Source of the DNA: Blastocladiella emersonii ATCC 22665
Taxonomy: Eukaryota > Blastocladiomycota > Blastocladiomycetes > Blastocladiales > Blastocladiaceae
Length of the DNA stretch: 64,000 bases
Direction: 5' to 3'
Assembly (NCBI GenBank): GCA_025594325.1
Contig: JANHCV010000002.1
Location: 930,001 to 994,000 of the forward strand
Below are positions 60,549-64,000 of the stretch, in pieces (the first letter of the stretch is position 1; each line of letters opens with the position of its first letter). Position numbers and translations under genes: made by a program. The notes below the pieces were generated by a model. That model saw only the letters and a program-made list of their open reading frames with translations. It did no database searches and was not told where the DNA came from.

Positions 60549-62976
60549 ATGTCGACCATGGAGCGGCGCAAGCAGGAGCTCGAGCTCAAGCGCCAGAAGC
60601 TCGAGGAGCTGCGCCGCGCCCGCGAGCAGCGCCGCCAGGCCTCGACGCACGCCAGCGACGGCGCCGCTGCGTCGTCCTCGTCGACCAGCTCGGCGTCGCG
60701 CCGCGCCAACTCCAACATCGACGACCTCGTCAACTCGGTCCTCCAGGAGCGCCCCTCGTCGCGCACCAGCTCGCGCGACGGCGAGGGCCAGGGGCTCGCC
60801 AGCGGTCTCTCGCCCGAGCTCGGGTCGCGCAACCTCACCTTCTCGCCCGTCCCCGTCGATCCCGTCGCCTCCGCGGCGGCGGCACCGGCGGCGAGTGCTG
60901 CTCCTGTTGCTGCTCCTCGGTATGGCAACCTACGCATGGGAGAGCGGACTCGACGCTGACGGCAAATCCCCGTCTAGCCCGACGCTGCAGCTGCAGGCCT
61001 CCGAGGTCGTCGTGCTCGACATGGCGCCCGTGGTACGCCACCCTCACCTTCGGACCTGGACCTCGAGTCCACTCACCCACCTCCCGACGCGTACAGGAAA
61101 AGGTCTACTACAGCAAGGAGCTGCAGACCGACGACGTGTGGATGCCGACCGAAGAGGAGGCGCGCGCCCCGCTCGCCAACAACGGCGTGGGCAGTGAGAC
61201 CCACGAGGTGACGGCCGCCAACCACGCCGCCACGGCTGCGGCCGAGGACGCCGCGGCGGCAGCGAACCAGACCGAGCCCGATGAGGAGCAGGCGCCGCGC
61301 GAGATCCCCGAGGAGATCAAGAAGGCCATTGTCGGGTCCGAGCCGTTCCTCGAGTTCTTTGACCACTCGTCGCGCATCATCGAGAAGGCGCTCAATGCCG
61401 CCGACACGTTCGACTTTCTGCGCGACTATTCCATCAGCGCTGACTATGTCGGGTTCGTGGGAGTCGAGTGCACGCGCTCGATCGCCTTCTGTTGACCACT
61501 GAGTGCATCTAGCAACGAGATTGACCAGTCCCCCGTCAAGCTCCTCAACCACGCCTTCAACGACCACTACACCAAGGGCCGCACCGTCGCCTCGATTGCG
61601 TGGAACCCTCGCGTACGCTCTCGCCCTCGGACACTCGTACTACTCGGTACTAACCCTCGAACAACTAGTTCCCCGAGCTGTACGTGGCGTCGTACACCAA
61701 GTCGACCCTGCCGACGACCGAGGCCGACGGCCTGGTGCTCGTGTGGAACGTGCTGATGCCGACGCGGCCCGAGTTTGTGTTCACTTGCCAGTCCGAGGTG
61801 CTGACGACGCGGTTCAGCGAGTTCCACCCGCACCTGGTGATTGGCGGCACCTACTCTGGCCAGATCGTCCTGTGGGACACGCGCACCAAGTCGAGCAGCC
61901 CGATCCTCAAGACGCCGCTGTCGGCGGCGGGCCACACGCACCCGGTGACGAGCTGCGCGCTGGTCGGCAGCGAGCACGCGCACCAGCTGGTCACGGCGTC
62001 GAGCGACGGCACGCTGTGCGCGTGGCAGCTCGACATGCTCGCGCAGCCGCAGGAGGTGCTGGAGCTCGTGGTCCCGCCCGCGCTCGCCGCCGTGTCGCGG
62101 CACCCGGGCACCGGCGGTAGCAGCTCCGCCGCCGCTGCCATCTCGGCGGCCGCCGCGGGTCCCGCCGAGGTCGGCGTCACCTGCTTCGCGTTCCCCGCCA
62201 ACGAGGCCGCCGCGCTCTGGGTCGGCACCGAGCAGGGCACCGTCATGCACGTGTCGCGGTACGACCGCGCCGCCGCCAAGGCCGGCGTCGCCGACTGCTA
62301 CGTCGGCCACTACGGCATGGTCACGGGGCTCGCGTTCCACCCGTCCCACGCCGCCGCCGACCACTCGGACCTGTTCCTCACCAGCAGCGTCGACTGGACC
62401 GTCAAGCTGTGGCGCACGCGCAAGTCGGCGCCCCCGACCGCCGCGTCGGGCGCCGCGGGGGCCGGCGGTTCGTCGGGCTCCGCGGCCGGCGCCAACGGCA
62501 GCGCGGGCAACATCAACGGACCCTCGTCGGGCACGACCGCGAGCGGCGCGCCGACGAGCCCCGTGTCGGCGCCGGGCGCCGGGCTCACGCACGTGACGCC
62601 GCTGTACTCGTTCCTGGAGGCGGGCGACTACGTGTTCGACGTGGCGTGGTCGCCGACGCACCCGGCCGTGTTTGCGGCGGTCGACGGGTCGGGGCACCTC
62701 GACCTGTGGAACCTCAACGAGGACACGGAGCTGTACGTGTGCCGCGTCAAGGTCGCGCCGCGCGCCCTCAACAAGGTGGCGTTCGCGCCCGACGGCCGCC
62801 GCGTCGCGGTCGGCGCCGCCGACGGCCACGTCTACCTGTACGACCTCGCCGAGGCCGCCTTCGCGCCCCGCGAGGACGACTGGGTCAAGTTCCAGCGCAC
62901 GCTCGTCGACATGGAGGCGCTCGAGATGGAGCGCCGGATCACCATGAGCGCGGCGGCGACGGCGACGGGCGTGTGA
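60549..62976 (+). CDS. Cytoplasmic dynein 1 intermediate chain
   Basis: Five exons (60549-60919, 60978-61032, 61097-61452, 61513-61612, 61669-62976) encode 729 residues. The protein links dynein heavy chains to dynactin and light chains for minus-end transport. The N-terminus MSTMERRKQELELKRQKLEE is the dynactin/NudE-binding helix. A Ser-rich stretch follows, then EKVYYSKELQTDD, near the light-chain sites. EEIKKAIVGSEPFLEFFDHSSRIIEKAL precedes seven WD40 repeats: FPELYVASY, VIGGTYSGQIVLWDTR, TPLSAAGHTHPVTSCAL, FLTSSVDWTVKLWRT and DVAWSPTHPAVFAAVDGSG. Cytoplasmic (DYNC1I-type), not axonemal. A Gly/Ser/Ala insertion of ~45 residues interrupts one repeat. Confidence 0.93.
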
Positions 62977-63472
62977 GGAGGCGAGCAGATCGGGGTTGTG
63001 TACCGTACCGAGCGAAGTTTTGATGGATTGATTGATGTGATTCCCCGTTCTCCTGCTGATGCCGGGTCTGATGCAACGCAGCGCAAATGAAGGTCGCGCG
63101 AACTTCATGCATGCGCGCCGCCGTGCAACGCGCGCGCGACGCGACGTGCTGCCGCAGCAGCGCCACAGCGGCGTCGGCGTCGGATCGGAAAGCGGCCGCG
63201 TGACGATGAGCCGAGGCGGCGAGGAGGCGCTCAAGTGCGTGGGCCAGCTGGCAGGCCAGCTGGTGACGCCGCCGCCCCGCTGCCCGCCGACCTCGATCGA
63301 GCGCTTCTCCTCCTCCCACGCTCCCACTCCTCCGAGACGAACGCAACGTAGAGAAGACGAAGACGAAGATCATAGACCGAATCTCCATGTATGCCACCAC
63401 CACCATGAACCCTCGCCAGCGTCGCCGCAGCGCTGACCCGCCCGCTACGCTCGCTAGACCCGACCCTCCAAG
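62977..63472. other. Intergenic, nothing recognised
   Basis: 496 bp between two plus-strand genes. No supported gene. TTGATGGATTGATTGATG repeats near 63021 lie just after the dynein stop and may belong to its 3' end. Confidence 0.35.
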
Positions 63473-64000
63473 ATGGGCGCCTTCATCAAGATTCTCTTGA
63501 TCCTGCTCGTCCTTTTCTTCGTGGCGCTGTGCGTACTCAAGCAGGTGATGCGCAAGTCGGGCAAGGCGCACGAGGCCGAGGCCGCGAAACCCTCCTCGGC
63601 CGCCGCGGGGCCGTCCAACGACCACGCCCTCGACGCCGTGTACCCGCAGGACGTGCCCGCCAACGCCGCCGCCGGGTACGCCGCCACGCCTGCCGCCCTC
63701 ATCAACAACGCCGCCCACGCCCAGCCCCTGCCGCCGCCGCCCGCGTACAGCGGCCACGTCCAGCAGCCGTACGGCGCGGGTCCCCCGCAGCAGTCGCCCT
63801 ACGGCCAGCAGCCGCCCCAGCACCACATGCAGATGCCGTACGGCGGCGGCAACATTGCCCCGCAGCCGACGGGCAGCTCGATCCACAGCTACGGCGGCGC
63901 GCCGAACCAGGGCTACGCCGCGCCCGCGGGGTACCTCGCCCCGCAGCCGCAGTACGGCCAGCCGCCCGCGCACCTCGGCCCGCAGCACACGGGTTCATCG
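63473..64000 (+). CDS. Single-pass membrane protein with a PPxY motif (cut by the window end)
   Basis: Open from ATG 63473 to the last base; 176 residues are visible and the C-terminus is missing. A hydrophobic segment at residues ~5-22 (IKILLILLVLFFVALCVL) is followed by positive charges (KQVMRKSGK), so it is a signal-anchor and the rest is probably cytoplasmic. The remainder is Pro/Gln/Gly/Tyr/Ala-rich and disordered, with LPPPPAYSG (a PPxY WW-domain ligand) and repeated PYG / PQQ / GY units. Small fungal PPxY membrane proteins such as yeast RCR1/RCR2 act as Rsp5 ubiquitin-ligase adaptors; whether this is one is inference. Confidence 0.65.
   Translation, partial: MGAFIKILLILLVLFFVALCVLKQVMRKSGKAHEAEAAKPSSAAAGPSNDHALDAVYPQDVPANAAAGYAATPAALINNAAHAQPLPPPPAYSGHVQQPYGAGPPQQSPYGQQPPQHHMQMPYGGGNIAPQPTGSSIHSYGGAPNQGYAAPAGYLAPQPQYGQPPAHLGPQHTGSS

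Noticed and set aside
1-64000. Operon-like or defence-island 'system' in the window.
   Set aside because: Genes are eukaryotic, split by introns and mostly unrelated in function; only the paralog clusters are functionally linked by sequence.

Overview
This window is nuclear DNA from a very GC-rich, gene-dense, intron-containing eukaryote, most likely a zoosporic fungus. My best guess is Blastocladiomycota (the Allomyces/Blastocladiella group). Fungal features are PET100, a LEU5-type CoA carrier, VMA21 with a dilysine tail, a YAR1-like ankyrin protein, BMT2, an SCP1-type transgelin, and the DUF3684 (sacsin-like ATPase) protein. A GABA-B-type class C receptor with an extracellular binding domain argues against Ascomycota and Basidiomycota and for an early-diverging lineage. 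The taxon is an inference and was not tested by any search.

I rebuilt most gene models by hand. Introns are short (53-131 nt, a few of 221-269 nt). Donors are mostly GTGCGT or GTACGY, branch sites look like CTGAC/CTAAC, and about 70% of acceptors end in TAG. Every multi-exon model reported as complete sums to a multiple of three and joins in frame. Several first exons are tiny (10, 18 and 33 nt of coding sequence) and one internal exon is 13 nt.

Layout. 0.3-3.3 kb: three tandem paralogs of an unknown beta-rich family, one secreted. 3.3-5.5 kb: ATG5 and VMA21. 5.5-7.4 kb: an unknown secreted 566-residue protein. 8.3-10 kb: mitochondrial uS10m and PET100. 10.1-13.5 kb: an eight-exon class C receptor. 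13.9-16.5 kb: three divergent genes of a second unknown family. 16.8-24.2 kb: CCT7 and the DUF3684 protein. 24.2-27.3 kb: a gene-poor stretch with a Tyr/Gly-rich ORF and an F-box-like fragment. 27.3-34.5 kb: lysine methyltransferase, PUS3, TRAPPC4, Rab8/Sec4, CoA carrier and eIF6. 35-38 kb: a nuclease-fold-like protein and a Gln/Ala/Lys low-complexity protein. 38.3-45 kb: BMT2, a universal stress protein, gamma-butyrobetaine dioxygenase, dihydroorotase and eIF5. 45.3-51.7 kb: YAR1-like, MATE, ThrE/PRM10-like and transgelin. 52-53 kb: two small tandem paralogs. 53.5-57.7 kb: two large genes whose C-termini carry the same unknown domain as the 14-16 kb cluster. 58-63 kb: AtuA-like enzyme and dynein intermediate chain. 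63.5 kb to the end: a membrane protein cut by the window edge.

Most genes are housekeeping, set in alternating convergent and divergent pairs; several convergent stop codons lie only 35-105 bp apart. The most novel material is (1) an apparently undescribed ~110-residue beta-rich domain in five genes of two separate clusters, marked by a phase-1 intron at the same place, (2) the 0.3-3.3 kb tandem family, whose paralogs hide introns that are multiples of three, and (3) a lone PD-(D/E)XK-like protein.
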